Below, piece by piece: positions 43,294 to 51,612 of a stretch of DNA of 64,000 bases. Source of the stretch: JAZDGX01 sp964482205 (GTDB taxonomy: Bacteria; Eisenbacteria; RBG-16-71-46; CAIMUX01; WJJG01); contig CAYZWI010000010.1 in the NCBI GenBank assembly GCA_964482205.1, positions 1 through 64,000 on the forward strand, in the 5' to 3' direction. Under the pieces are notes generated by a model. It saw only the letters and a program-made list of their open reading frames with translations, was not told the origin of the DNA and did no database searches. A program made the translations under genes and the position numbers. Position 1 is the first letter of the stretch. Each line of letters opens with the position of its first letter.

Positions 43294-43861
43294 GGCCGCC
43301 TCCGGTCGTCGCCTGGCGAAGCCGCACCACCGCTTCGGCAAGTTCGAGCCGCGCGCGGAAGATGCGCGATTTCACCGTGCCTGTCGCGATGCCCAAGATC
43401 GTCGCGATCTCCTCGATCGAGTGTCCCTGAAGATCTTTCAAGACGATCGCCTCGCGGCTGATCTCTCCCAGTTCGTCCATGGCGCGCGCGAGGAACTCGC
43501 TCTCGCTCCGTTGCTCGACCCGGCGCGCGGGCGAAGGCACGGCGGCCGCGAGCTCTCTCCATTCCTCGACGGGTCGGGCATGCGCAGAGGGCCTCTGCTT
43601 CCTGCGCCGATAAGCGTCGATGCAGAGATTGCGGGCGAGGCTGTTCAGCCAAATGGAGAACGGACGGGCCGAATCGAAGCGGTCGAGCTTGTGATAGAGA
43701 TGAACGAAGATGTCCTGCGCGAGATCGCGCGCTTCTTCGCGATTGCCCGTGAATTGATAGGCGAGATTCAGCATCCGGTCTTGATGCCGTTGCACGAGGC
43801 TCTCCCACGCGCGGGAACTGCCGCGCAGGCACTCCCGCACCAGTTCGATGTCGCTCTCCAC
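43283..43861 (-). CDS. ECF-family RNA polymerase sigma factor
   Basis: The 192-residue form starts at GTG 43861, where GAGGAG lies just upstream and the sequence begins VESDIELVRECLRGSSRAWE, the usual ECF opening. A longer Arg-rich extension to ATG 43987 lacks an SD. Region 2 is LAYQFTGNREEARDLAQDIFVHLYHKL and includes the -10 recognition helix (FSIWLNSLARNLCIDAYRRR). Region 4 is SREAIVLKDLQGHSIEEIA with the helix GIATGTVKSRIFRAR. It is first in the operon with the anti-sigma factor and a membrane B-box protein. The divergent aromatic low-complexity gene at 44264 could be a target, but I did not find a convincing GGAAC-type promoter. Confidence 0.93.
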   Translation of the reverse strand: MESDIELVRECLRGSSRAWESLVQRHQDRMLNLAYQFTGNREEARDLAQDIFVHLYHKLDRFDSARPFSIWLNSLARNLCIDAYRRRKQRPSAHARPVEEWRELAAAVPSPARRVEQRSESEFLARAMDELGEISREAIVLKDLQGHSIEEIATILGIATGTVKSRIFRARLELAEAVVRLRQATTGGGLEL

Positions 43862-44263
43862 GCGCTCCTCGATCGAGTGGCTGGGCGGCTGGCTCAGAAA
43901 GGGCCCGGCCGCTTCCTTCGTTCGCCGGCAATACGAGAAGGCGAACGGCGAAGTTCGGCGCCGCCGGCCGCCTCGCCCCTGGGCCATGAGGGCGGGAGGC
44001 TGCCGCCGAGCGAATCGTGAGGCTAATGCGTTGCCGGAACAATAGTAAGAACGCCGCCTGCCGGCCGTCCCAGGCTGGCCGGCCGGCCCTGCGACGGTCT
44101 GCAAGATCCGCCTCGCGCCACTTTTCGGCTAAGAAACGGCCGATCGCATCCGATCACTCCAATGTCGAGGCGCGCGCGGCCGCATCCGACCGCGGACCTT
44201 GAGAATGTCCACGCCGAAGATCGGCGCGACAGGGAAAAGGAACCGAACAAGGAGGGATGGGCC
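43862..44263. other. Divergent regulatory region between the sigma operon and the aromatic-rich gene
   Basis: No gene is supported in these 402 bp. GGAAC at 44036-44040 on the plus strand resembles an ECF -35, but the nearest CGTC is 25 bases away rather than 16-17. A GGCCGGCC-rich palindromic stretch lies near 44075-44090. Confidence 0.5.
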
Positions 44264-45115
44264 TTGGAGAACAAGACGAACTTCCAGCAGGGACCTCAGG
44301 GGCAGTGGCAGCAGCCGCCTCAGGGGCCGCAGACTCCGTACTACGGGCCGTGGGGATACCACGGGCCGTGGGGATGGTGGAACCAGCAGGCGACCATGGA
44401 TTCGAAGACGAACGAGGAGCACACCGAGACCACCGAGAAGAACGAGCAGACTCCCCGCACCGACTTCGGGTACTGGCCGTACAACTACAATCCGTACTAC
44501 AACTACCAGCCGATGTACCCGTGGTGGATGAACCATCAGACCTGGTACCCGGGCATGACGAACTACCAGACGGCTCCCTGGTGGAACTACTCGTACAATC
44601 CGATGCAGCAGATGTACCCGACGACACCGTGGTGGAACTACAACCAGCCGTACAACACGAACTATCAGCCGTACTACATGAACTACCAGCCCTACAACTA
44701 TCAGCCCTACAACTATCAACCCTACAACTACCAGCCCTACAACACCAACTACCAGGCGTACTACCCGGGCATGACGGACTACCAGACGACTCCCTCGTGG
44801 AATGCCTGGCGGCCCTACACGCAGATGTACAATGACTGGCAGCAGACGCGGTGGAACTTCGATCCGTACACGACGGACGGTTATCCCTGGTACACCCAGT
44901 ACTACAACTGGATGCAGCGCTACGGATACCCGACCTGGAACGCCTATCGCAACGAGATGCCGTACACGCAGGAATATGGCTACGAGCGGTATCCCTACTA
45001 CAACCAGCCGTACCGTCAGGGGCACTATGGCTACCCGCACTACAGCTATCGCACGACGCCCCGCTGGTGCGGCGAGTGCTGGCCGCCGAGCTATCGCAGC
45101 ATGGATGCGGCCTGA
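44264..45115 (+). CDS. Tyr/Asn/Gln/Pro/Trp-rich low-complexity protein, no known family
   Basis: Translation most likely starts at TTG 44264, with AAGGAGGG ending 8 nt before it. An in-frame ATG at 44162 has no SD. The 283-residue product has about 54 Tyr (19%) and 22 Trp (8%), many Asn, Gln, Pro and Thr, and no Ile, no Val and no Leu after the start. A polar segment with Glu/Lys/Thr (TNEEHTETTEKNEQ) sits near residue 50. A repeat block follows in which QPYNY occurs several times in tandem (DNA unit tacaactatcagccc, about 44690-44750). One CGEC pair lies near the C-terminus. There is no signal peptide, so it is probably cytoplasmic. Third codon positions are nearly all C or G, which supports this frame over antisense ones. 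Disorder, prion-like or structural behaviour is inferred. Confidence 0.8.
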   Translation: MENKTNFQQGPQGQWQQPPQGPQTPYYGPWGYHGPWGWWNQQATMDSKTNEEHTETTEKNEQTPRTDFGYWPYNYNPYYNYQPMYPWWMNHQTWYPGMTNYQTAPWWNYSYNPMQQMYPTTPWWNYNQPYNTNYQPYYMNYQPYNYQPYNYQPYNYQPYNTNYQAYYPGMTDYQTTPSWNAWRPYTQMYNDWQQTRWNFDPYTTDGYPWYTQYYNWMQRYGYPTWNAYRNEMPYTQEYGYERYPYYNQPYRQGHYGYPHYSYRTTPRWCGECWPPSYRSMDAA

Positions 45116-45270
45116 CCGCACCTTCTCCAAGGCGGTCGTCGGCCGGAGGGCTTGCGAACCCTGACACCCAGGTCGCTGCTGCAGCGTGACGCTGATGCAT
45201 AGCGTTGTCGCGGCGGCCGCAAACAGGAACGCGGCCGCGAAAGCGAGCCCGGTGAGCCGGCGAACAGGAT
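45116..45270. other. Gap between the aromatic-rich gene and its terminator
   Basis: No supported gene. A minus-strand frame beginning at 45289 has a strong SD and a signal-peptide-like start, but it runs antisense through the aromatic-rich gene with poor codon usage, so I do not call it. Confidence 0.45.
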
Positions 45271-45310
45271 GGGGAGGCCCGCGCCACATGCGGACCTCCC
45301 CTTTGCGTTG
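45271..45310 (+). terminator. Intrinsic terminator after the aromatic-rich gene
   Basis: GGGGAGG-c-CCGC pairs with GCGG-a-CCTCCCC around a seven-base loop, and CTTTGCGTTG follows. It lies 156 nt after the stop at 45115. Confidence 0.6.
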
Positions 45311-45490
45311 TGATCCATTCCCACGAGGCGACGAGTCCTTGCCGCGCGCTTTCCGTTCTTGAAGCGCCGCGCCTCATCGATGATCCTCTTGCTTGAATCA
45401 TCCTTCCTCGCCGGCAGCATTCCGCGAACGGAAGACGCAGGGCGCGGCTGCGGGCAGGAGACGGACACGGCGGTTTGATTGGGAGGTGCC

Positions 45491-45976
45491 ATGGGCAAGG
45501 GCGTCATCGTGCGTTCGAATTGCCGCTGGTGCGGCGAGGCCACCTTCGAGCATGTCCCTACCAGCGGAGCGGCCTTCGTCTCCGATGCTCTGCTCGCGGG
45601 CGAGAAACCGCGGGCGCTTCGCGGTCCCACTCCCATGGAAATGCTGCTCGGCGCCTTGTGCGGATGCAGCGGCGCGGACCTGGTCGGCATTTTCGAGAAG
45701 ATGCGCTTGAAGATTCGCACGCTCACGATGGAAGTCGAGGGCGAGCGCGGCGAGGAGCACCCGCGCGTCTTTCGAGAAATCGTGATCTCCTATCGCATCG
45801 AGACCGATCCTCCCGATGCCGCCAAAGCCCTGCGCGCGGTCGAGCTCTCGATGCAGAAGTACTGCGCCGTCTCGGCAACGCTCGCTTCCGCGGGCCGCGT
45901 GCGCTACCGCCTGTCGAGCGCCGGAGAAGAGTTCGAAGGGGAGGTTCCGGTTGGGGGAGAGCAAACGCCCTCGTGA
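45491..45976 (+). CDS. OsmC-family protein
   Basis: The 161-residue protein starts at ATG 45491 with GGGAGG just upstream. The OsmC pattern is visible: PTPMEMLLGALCGCSGADLVGIFEKM, in which the conserved Cys is part of the helix, and YCAVSATLASAG near the C-terminus with the second Cys. OsmC/Ohr proteins reduce organic hydroperoxides with a Cys pair. Two Cys (CGC and YC) are at the expected places. It is followed by an overlapping Smr gene, so the two are coupled. Confidence 0.9.
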   Translation: MGKGVIVRSNCRWCGEATFEHVPTSGAAFVSDALLAGEKPRALRGPTPMEMLLGALCGCSGADLVGIFEKMRLKIRTLTMEVEGERGEEHPRVFREIVISYRIETDPPDAAKALRAVELSMQKYCAVSATLASAGRVRYRLSSAGEEFEGEVPVGGEQTPS

Positions 45977-46337
45977 TGCGGAAGATCCTCCGGCGCGCCC
46001 CCGCCCATCCGCGCGCGGATCCGATCCGCGAGAGGGCGATCCGCGCGCATCCGAAGAAGACGCAGCGCCCGCGCACCCGGTGCCGGTCGAAGACACCCTC
46101 GATCTCCACGCCTTTCATCCGCGCGACATTGCGACGGTGGTCGAGGAGTACTTGTGGGAGGCCCAGCGAAAGGGCCTGCAGGAAGTGCGCATCATCCATG
46201 GGAAAGGGCTGGGAGTGCAGCGGCGCATCGTCGCGGCGCTGCTCGCGCGGCACCCCGCCGTCGCCGCCGTCGCTCCGGCGCCCGCCGATCGCGGGCACTA
46301 CGGAGCGACGCTCGTTCGCCTGCGCCCGGCGGGCTAG
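45951..46337 (+). CDS. Smr-domain protein
   Basis: The 128-residue product is best started at TTG 45951, with AAGGGGAGG 6 nt upstream, overlapping osmC by 26 bp. The first 45 residues are an Arg/Asp/Pro-rich tail. The Smr domain follows: DTLDLHAFHPRDIATVVEEYL (the LDLH motif), then EVRIIHGKGLGVQRR (the HGxG motif) and GATLVRL. Smr domains are nucleases found alone or at the end of MutS2. The core is intact. It ends convergent with the cytochrome gene, overlapping it by 4 bp. Confidence 0.88.
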   Translation: MGESKRPRDAEDPPARPRPSARGSDPREGDPRASEEDAAPAHPVPVEDTLDLHAFHPRDIATVVEEYLWEAQRKGLQEVRIIHGKGLGVQRRIVAALLARHPAVAAVAPAPADRGHYGATLVRLRPAG

Positions 46338-47887
46338 CGCATGCCCGGCGTGAAGGCGTCGATCGAGCGTTGCAGGAGATCGCGCGCGTATTCGTAGTTG
46401 TGCACGCCGTCGCTGCGGTCGCGACTCACGAAGCGCCAGTTGAACTGCGCTTGCTGGAAGACGGCCGTGGCCGAATCCGCGGGCGTCGCCGAGGCAAGCT
46501 CGCTTTCAAGCGTCTGCAACAACGCGCGAATTTCCGTGCGCTTGGGTTCCGCCCACGCGAAGTCCGTGTCGTTCGCTTGGGGATGGCACGCCATGCAGCC
46601 CGCCGGCCGCGCGAGAAAATCGTGCGAGCGTTGCGGGTCCGCAGCCGGGTAGTGGCAATCCTCGCAGCCCAGACGCAAGACCTGCTGATGCGGCGTCGAC
46701 GACAGCGGGCCGGGCGCCAGGTTCTCGAATCCTCCCGTTCCCGCGAGCATCTGCGTCTGCGGCGAGTGGGGATCGCGCGGGTAGGAGTTGCGTTCGTCCG
46801 AGTGGCAGGCCGCGCACACCCGGGCTTCGGGCGCGCGCAGATCGGCGCGCTGCTCCGTCCCATGAGGATCGTGACAGGCCACGCAGGTGACCGGCATGGG
46901 ATCGGCGGAGATGGGAACCAGATGGCCGTCCATGCGCGCGATGAACCCTTGCGCGGTGTGGCAACCGCTGCACACGAGCTGGCCGGTATCGACGCCGAGG
47001 GGGATGGATGCGTGCGCTCCGGAGGCCCATTCGCTCATGTAGGCGGGCCCCTGCGGGTGCGCGGCGCTCGCATAGGATTCGTGGCATTGCGCGCAGCCGC
47101 GCGGGTTGTGCATCCGATCGGCCGCATAGAGGGAATCGTTCACCGAGAGCGCGAGGTGATCGTCCGGAATCGAACCATAACGGTCGGCCATCGGGCCGTG
47201 GCAGTTTTCGCATTGCACCCCGGCCAGCCGCGCGACCGGGACCTCGTCGTAGCCTCCGTTGTTGAGCGGCCATTCGTTGGCGGCCTGGTCTCCGTATCCC
47301 ACCGTGTGGCATTGCGCGCAGCCGTCGGGCGTGTATTCCGGGTGCTGCTCGACCGCAGCAAAACCGCGCGCGTGGCGCGTCTCGATCCAGGTGTCGTACG
47401 CGTCCCCGTGGCTCTTCGTGCCATGGCACTCGAGCCCGCAATAGGAGGCTCCCGTGTAGGAGGGCAGGTGGCGGGGCAGGTAGGTCGCCACCGAGAGCGT
47501 CACGCTCAACGCTTTGCTCTCATTCTGCGCGTTGCTCGCGACCACGCGGATTTCCGCGAGCCCGCTCACATCGGGCGCTTTCCAGGCGGCGTAGCTGCCG
47601 TCCGTGACCGTGAAGGTCCCCACGCTCGCAGACCAGGCATAGCTCTGCCCGGCCGCATCCGGAAGCGCCCACAATCCGACCTCACCGCCCAGCGCGAGCG
47701 AGTCGGCCGTGCGATAGATCTCGTCCAGGCGGATTCCCGAAGCCGGGCAGACGGGACACGATTTCTCCTCCTCGCATCCGCCGGCCAGAAACGCGACCGC
47801 CAAGCTGAGAAACGCCGCAAGGACCATCGCGCCCTTGGGCGGCGACGGTTTCGCGAAGCGGACAATGCGCGAAGAGCGAGCGTCCAT
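46334..47887 (-). CDS. Multihaem cytochrome c lipoprotein
   Basis: The 517-residue protein starts at ATG 47887 with AGAGGA 6 nt upstream. A signal peptide ends in LAGGC, a lipobox, so membrane anchoring outside the cytoplasm is expected. An Ig-like N-terminal module is followed by a cytochrome c554-like haem region. I count eight CXXCH motifs (CAQCH twice, CENCH, CSGCH, CVACH, CAACH, CEDCH, CMACH) plus a CGLECH, which is CX3CH. The C-terminal 65 residues contain a helical segment (HNYEYARDLLQRSIDAF) seen in haem-rich nitrite-reductase/c554-type proteins. It probably moves electrons across the periplasm or to an external acceptor. The adjacent genes give no pathway. Confidence 0.93.
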   Translation of the reverse strand: MDARSSRIVRFAKPSPPKGAMVLAAFLSLAVAFLAGGCEEEKSCPVCPASGIRLDEIYRTADSLALGGEVGLWALPDAAGQSYAWSASVGTFTVTDGSYAAWKAPDVSGLAEIRVVASNAQNESKALSVTLSVATYLPRHLPSYTGASYCGLECHGTKSHGDAYDTWIETRHARGFAAVEQHPEYTPDGCAQCHTVGYGDQAANEWPLNNGGYDEVPVARLAGVQCENCHGPMADRYGSIPDDHLALSVNDSLYAADRMHNPRGCAQCHESYASAAHPQGPAYMSEWASGAHASIPLGVDTGQLVCSGCHTAQGFIARMDGHLVPISADPMPVTCVACHDPHGTEQRADLRAPEARVCAACHSDERNSYPRDPHSPQTQMLAGTGGFENLAPGPLSSTPHQQVLRLGCEDCHYPAADPQRSHDFLARPAGCMACHPQANDTDFAWAEPKRTEIRALLQTLESELASATPADSATAVFQQAQFNWRFVSRDRSDGVHNYEYARDLLQRSIDAFTPGMR

Positions 47888-48239
47888 ACGATTCCTCTGT
47901 GTCGATGACGACCTTGCGAGAGCGACCATCGTGCCAGGGCGAGAGGCTCATCTCAAGCCAGGATGCGCGGCTGGTCTCCGATGCCAGGCGAGGCGCCCCT
48001 CATGAAAGCGCGGGATCCCTAGCGAGAACCGGCCCGGGGAGGAAATCGTTCCCTGCCTTGGCTTCGGCAGGGGGCTGAGAATCCACGCGGACAGGCCGGT
48101 TTTCCGGCACCCTGCTGATTTCGTGCTTCTTTCGACCCCGGATGCGGGGCAGTAGTATCGTGCGGCGAGGCTGGCGATGCGCGCGCGAACCGGGATGTCG
48201 CCCGCAGGATTCCGAGAGGCAGGCGGGGGGCGCAAACGA
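47888..48239. other. Divergent intergenic region, cytochrome and archease
   Basis: No gene in 352 bp. I looked for a sigma54 -24/-12 pair, since rtcB operons are often RtcR/sigma54 controlled, and saw none that is convincing. Confidence 0.5.
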
Positions 48240-48689
48240 ATGAATCGGCCGGACCCGGATCAGGGCTTCGAGCCGGTCGACCACACGGCCGATCGCGCCT
48301 TGCGCGTATGGGCGCCGGATCTGGAATCGCTCTTCCTCCAAGCGGCGCGCGGGCTCGCCTCGCTGTTGACCGATCCCTCGACCGTTGAGCGCCGGGAGCG
48401 GCGCTCGATCGAGCTTGCGGGCATCGACCGGGAAGAGCTGCTCGTCGCGTGGTTGGGAGAGATTCTCTACCGCCACGATGCGGAGCATCTTCTCCTCGCG
48501 CACTTCGATGCCGTTCACATCGAATGCGAGGAGGAGGAATGCCGCTTGCGCGCCGTGGCCTTCGGGGAAGCGCGCGATCCCGCGCGGCATTCCGGCGGGA
48601 CATCCGTGAAAGCGGCGACCTATCACGGATTGCGTGTGGTTCCCGACGAAGACGGACGCTACGCGGTCACGATCGTGTTCGATGCTTGA
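48240..48689 (+). CDS. Archease
   Basis: The 149-residue protein matches archease throughout. It begins with FEPVDHTADRALRVWAPDLESLF (the His and Asp that bind metal), continues with ELLVAWLGEILYRHDAEHLL and ends with VKAATYHGLRVV and a VIVFD-like strand (ATGDA-type). Archease activates the RNA ligase RtcB by promoting guanylylation and turnover. rtcB follows 118 bp downstream on the same strand, the usual partner. The ATG at 48240 has a GGGGGG run upstream but no strong SD. The final acidic-aromatic end is typical. Confidence 0.93.
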   Translation: MNRPDPDQGFEPVDHTADRALRVWAPDLESLFLQAARGLASLLTDPSTVERRERRSIELAGIDREELLVAWLGEILYRHDAEHLLLAHFDAVHIECEEEECRLRAVAFGEARDPARHSGGTSVKAATYHGLRVVPDEDGRYAVTIVFDA

Positions 48690-48807
48690 GCGCGCTCCTT
48701 GAGGGCCTTCTTGTTGTGCGCCGGCGATGCCCGTGGCGCGTGCCGTTGACGCCGGCGGCGCCATCCGCCGCTGCCCCCAGGTGCGCCGGGAAGAATGCGA
48801 GGAGACC

Positions 48808-50253
48808 ATGACTCCCGATCCGATTTCGCTGAACAGAATCGACGAGCACCTCTGGGAAGTCCCCCGCGAGGGCGCCATGCGCGTGCCGGGGCGCGTCTAC
48901 ATGAACGAGGCGATGGTCGATCACGTGCGCAACGAAGGCGGTCTCGCGCAGGTCCGCAATGTCGCCCACCTTCCCGGCATCGTCGGCTACTCGCTTGCCA
49001 TGCCCGACATCCACTGGGGCTACGGGTTCCCGATCGGAGGCGTGGCGGCGACCGATCCGGCGGCGGGCGGCGTCATCTCGCCGGGGGGAGTGGGCTACGA
49101 CATCAACTGCGGCGTGCGCGCGGTCACGACCGGCATCCAGATCGCCGACGTGCGCGATAAGCTCGAGCGTATGCTCCATGCGCTCTTCCATCACATTCCC
49201 ACGGGAGTCGGCTCTTCGGGTGCGATCGAGAACGTGCCGAGAAAGACGCTCCATCATGTGATGGAAAAGGGTGCGCGCTGGGCGATCGAGCAGGGATACG
49301 GGTCGCAGACCGATCTCGAGCGCACCGAAGAGGGCGGCTGCCTCGCAGGCGCGGATCCTTCCATGGTGAGCGAGCGGGCGCACGAGCGGGGACGCGAGCA
49401 GCTCGGCACGCTGGGTTCGGGGAATCACTTCGTCGAGATCGACGTCGTCGAGGAGATCTTCGACGAGGAAGCGGCCGGCGAGTTCGACTTGCGCGCGGGA
49501 CAGATGGTGCTTCAGATCCACACCGGCTCGCGGGGATTCGGCCATCAGATCTGCGACGACTACTTGAAGGTGATGGCTCGCGCTGTCCGCCGCTACTCGA
49601 TCGAGCTGCCCGACCGCCAGCTCGCGTGCGCGCCGGTGGAATCGGAGGAGGGGCGCAGCTACATGGCGGCGATGGCCTGCGCGGCCAATTACGCCTGGGC
49701 GAACCGGCAGACCATCATGGCGCTGGCCGAGCGCGCGTTGCTCGCGGCCTTGCGCATTTCGCCGCGCGATCTCAAACTCCGCCTGCTGTACGATGTCTGC
49801 CACAACATCGCCAAGCTCGAGGATCACGAAGTGGGGGGAAAGACCCGCAGGCTCTGCGTGCATCGAAAGGGCGCCACCCGGGCCTATCCGCCCCGCAATG
49901 CCCCGAACCCCTGGCGGACCGGGCAACCCGTTCTGGTGCCTGGAGATATGGGATCGGAATCGTACGTCTGCGTGGGGCAGCCGGCATCCTTGCAGGCGAC
50001 CTTCGGGTCGACCTGCCACGGGGCGGGACGGGTCCTCTCGCGCAAAGAGGCGACGCGCCGCTTCGGCGGCCGCGATCTGATCGGGGAGATGCGCGCGCAA
50101 GGGATTCTCGTTCTTGCGAAAGAGCGGGGCACCGTGGCCGAAGAAATGAGTGGGGCCTACAAGGATGTGGGGGAGGTCGTGGAGGTCGTGCACGAAGCGG
50201 GACTCAGTTGCAAAGTTGCCCGCCTGCGCCCTCTCGCGGTCATCAAAGGTTGA
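48808..50253 (+). CDS. rtcB: RtcB RNA-splicing/repair ligase
   Basis: The 481-residue enzyme joins RNA 2',3'-cyclic phosphate or 3'-phosphate ends to 5'-OH ends using GTP and Mn2+. The metal-site Cys is Cys101 in GYDINCGVRA. His404 in CHGAGR is the guanylylated residue, at the same number as the well studied archaeal enzyme. Other motifs are SGNHFVEID, HTGSRGFGH and PGDMGSESY. GAGGAGA precedes ATG 48808. Length and residue numbering match archaeal-type RtcB closely. Paired with archease, it is fully equipped for RNA repair or tRNA splicing. Confidence 0.97.
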   Translation: MTPDPISLNRIDEHLWEVPREGAMRVPGRVYMNEAMVDHVRNEGGLAQVRNVAHLPGIVGYSLAMPDIHWGYGFPIGGVAATDPAAGGVISPGGVGYDINCGVRAVTTGIQIADVRDKLERMLHALFHHIPTGVGSSGAIENVPRKTLHHVMEKGARWAIEQGYGSQTDLERTEEGGCLAGADPSMVSERAHERGREQLGTLGSGNHFVEIDVVEEIFDEEAAGEFDLRAGQMVLQIHTGSRGFGHQICDDYLKVMARAVRRYSIELPDRQLACAPVESEEGRSYMAAMACAANYAWANRQTIMALAERALLAALRISPRDLKLRLLYDVCHNIAKLEDHEVGGKTRRLCVHRKGATRAYPPRNAPNPWRTGQPVLVPGDMGSESYVCVGQPASLQATFGSTCHGAGRVLSRKEATRRFGGRDLIGEMRAQGILVLAKERGTVAEEMSGAYKDVGEVVEVVHEAGLSCKVARLRPLAVIKG

Positions 50254-50328
50254 TGGGGCAAGTCGTGCGAACGGCCGGTGCGTGCGTCGCGGTCAGATGA
50301 GTTGCAGTCACGATAACAGGAGGGTCGC

Positions 50329-51594
50329 GTGAGCGGACCGATGAAGCCCGTGGACGAACAGGTTGCGATCCTGATGCGCGGAACGCGCTTCGCCGACGAG
50401 ACGGAGGAATGGGGCCGTCTCGAGACCGACGGGCGAGGGTTGCGCGCGCAGATGCAGGCGGAACTGACCGAGAAGCTCAAGCTCGGCCGGCCGCTGCGCG
50501 TCTACCTGGGCGTCGATCCCACCGGCACCGAACTTCACGTCGGGCACTTCGTTCCCTTGCAGAAGCTGCGCAAGTTCCAGGATCTCGGCCATCAGGTGAT
50601 CTTCCTGATCGGCGACTACACCGCGCAGATCGGCGACCCGAGCGGACAGGCGGGGGAGCGCCGCCGCTTCCAGCACGAGGAAGTGCTCGCGTTGGCGCGC
50701 ACCTACGCCGATCAAGCCTTTCGCATTCTCGATCGCGAGCGGACGGAAGTCCGCTACAACGGCGAATGGCTCGCCAAGCTCACCTTCGCCGATTTGATCG
50801 AGCTCGCGAGCATCTTCCCCATGAAGCAGATCATTGCGCGCCGCGATTTCCAGCAGCGCATGGAGCGGGGCGAGTCGTTGCGCTTCCATGAGGCGCTCTA
50901 CGCGCTCATGCAGGGCTACGACGCTTACGCGCTGAAATGCGACGTGCAGGTGGGCTCGTACGACCAGCACTTCAACATGCTCGCCGGCCGCGCGATTCAG
51001 GAGCATTTCGGCGACAAACCCCACGCGATGATCACCAACCCGATCATCATCGGCACCGACGGGCGGAAGATGTCGAAGTCCTACGGCAACACGATCAACA
51101 TCAACGACGCGCCCTTCGACATGTACGGGAAAACGATGCGCATCGCCGACGAGCACTTGCCCGAGTACCTCGAGCTGACGAGCTCGCTTGCGCCCGCGGA
51201 GCTCGACGCGCTTCTGGCGCAAGTGCGCGCGGGCGGCAATCCGATGGACGTGAAAAAGCGCCTCGCCTTCAATCTGGTCGAGCAGTACCACGGCCATGCG
51301 GCCGCCGAAGGGGCCGCCGAGAAGTTCCGCCAGGTCGTCCAGGAGAAAGAGGCGCCCGAGGCAGTGCCCGAAGTGCGCGTGCCTTCCGCCTTGCTGAGCG
51401 CTTCCTGGGTCGATCTGCTCGCCGCCCTCTCGCTGACCAAGTCGAAAGGCGAAGCGCGCCGTCTCATTCAGCAAGGCGGCTTCTACGTGGAGCAGGAGCC
51501 GGTCGCGGACGGAGATGCTCCCGCGAGCATTCCGAATGAAGGCGTTCTCATCCGGCTGGGGAAGAGGCGCTACCACCGGCTCGTGCGGGAGTGA
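50329..51594 (+). CDS. tyrS: Tyrosyl-tRNA synthetase
   Basis: The 421-residue class I synthetase attaches tyrosine to tRNA-Tyr. The ATP motifs are HVGH (HIGH-type, in TELHVGHFVP) and KMSKS (in DGRKMSKSYGN). DYTAQIGDPSG and YNGEW are typical tyrosine-pocket and connecting segments, and GYDAYALKCDVQVGSYDQ carries the substrate-binding Asp/Gln. The C-terminal S4 RNA-binding domain ends the protein (EARRLIQQGGFYVEQ). It starts at GTG 50329 with AGGAGGG 5 nt upstream; an ATG 12 nt later is less likely. It follows rtcB by 75 bp, so all three may be cotranscribed. Confidence 0.96.
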   Translation: MSGPMKPVDEQVAILMRGTRFADETEEWGRLETDGRGLRAQMQAELTEKLKLGRPLRVYLGVDPTGTELHVGHFVPLQKLRKFQDLGHQVIFLIGDYTAQIGDPSGQAGERRRFQHEEVLALARTYADQAFRILDRERTEVRYNGEWLAKLTFADLIELASIFPMKQIIARRDFQQRMERGESLRFHEALYALMQGYDAYALKCDVQVGSYDQHFNMLAGRAIQEHFGDKPHAMITNPIIIGTDGRKMSKSYGNTININDAPFDMYGKTMRIADEHLPEYLELTSSLAPAELDALLAQVRAGGNPMDVKKRLAFNLVEQYHGHAAAEGAAEKFRQVVQEKEAPEAVPEVRVPSALLSASWVDLLAALSLTKSKGEARRLIQQGGFYVEQEPVADGDAPASIPNEGVLIRLGKRRYHRLVRE

Positions 51595-51612
51595 GAGCGG
51601 GCGTCTCCAGGG

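Noticed and set aside
44036..44069. ECF-type promoter (GGAAC and CGTC) upstream of the aromatic-rich gene
   Set aside because: The spacing is 25 bases rather than 16-17, so it is not a credible pair.
44690..44750. Short direct repeats resembling a CRISPR-like array
   Set aside because: They are in-frame codon repeats (tacaactatcagccc) inside a coding sequence with no spacers.
44129..45289. Minus-strand frame of 386 residues opposite the aromatic-rich gene, with a strong SD and a signal-peptide-like start
   Set aside because: Its Val/Leu-rich body is just the complement of Tyr/Asn/Gln codons, and its third codon positions are A/T-rich unlike genes here. Its SD is part of a terminator hairpin. 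A very short peptide from this start cannot be fully excluded.
47888..48239. Sigma54 promoter for the archease-rtcB operon
   Set aside because: No -24/-12 GG...GC pair with correct spacing was found.
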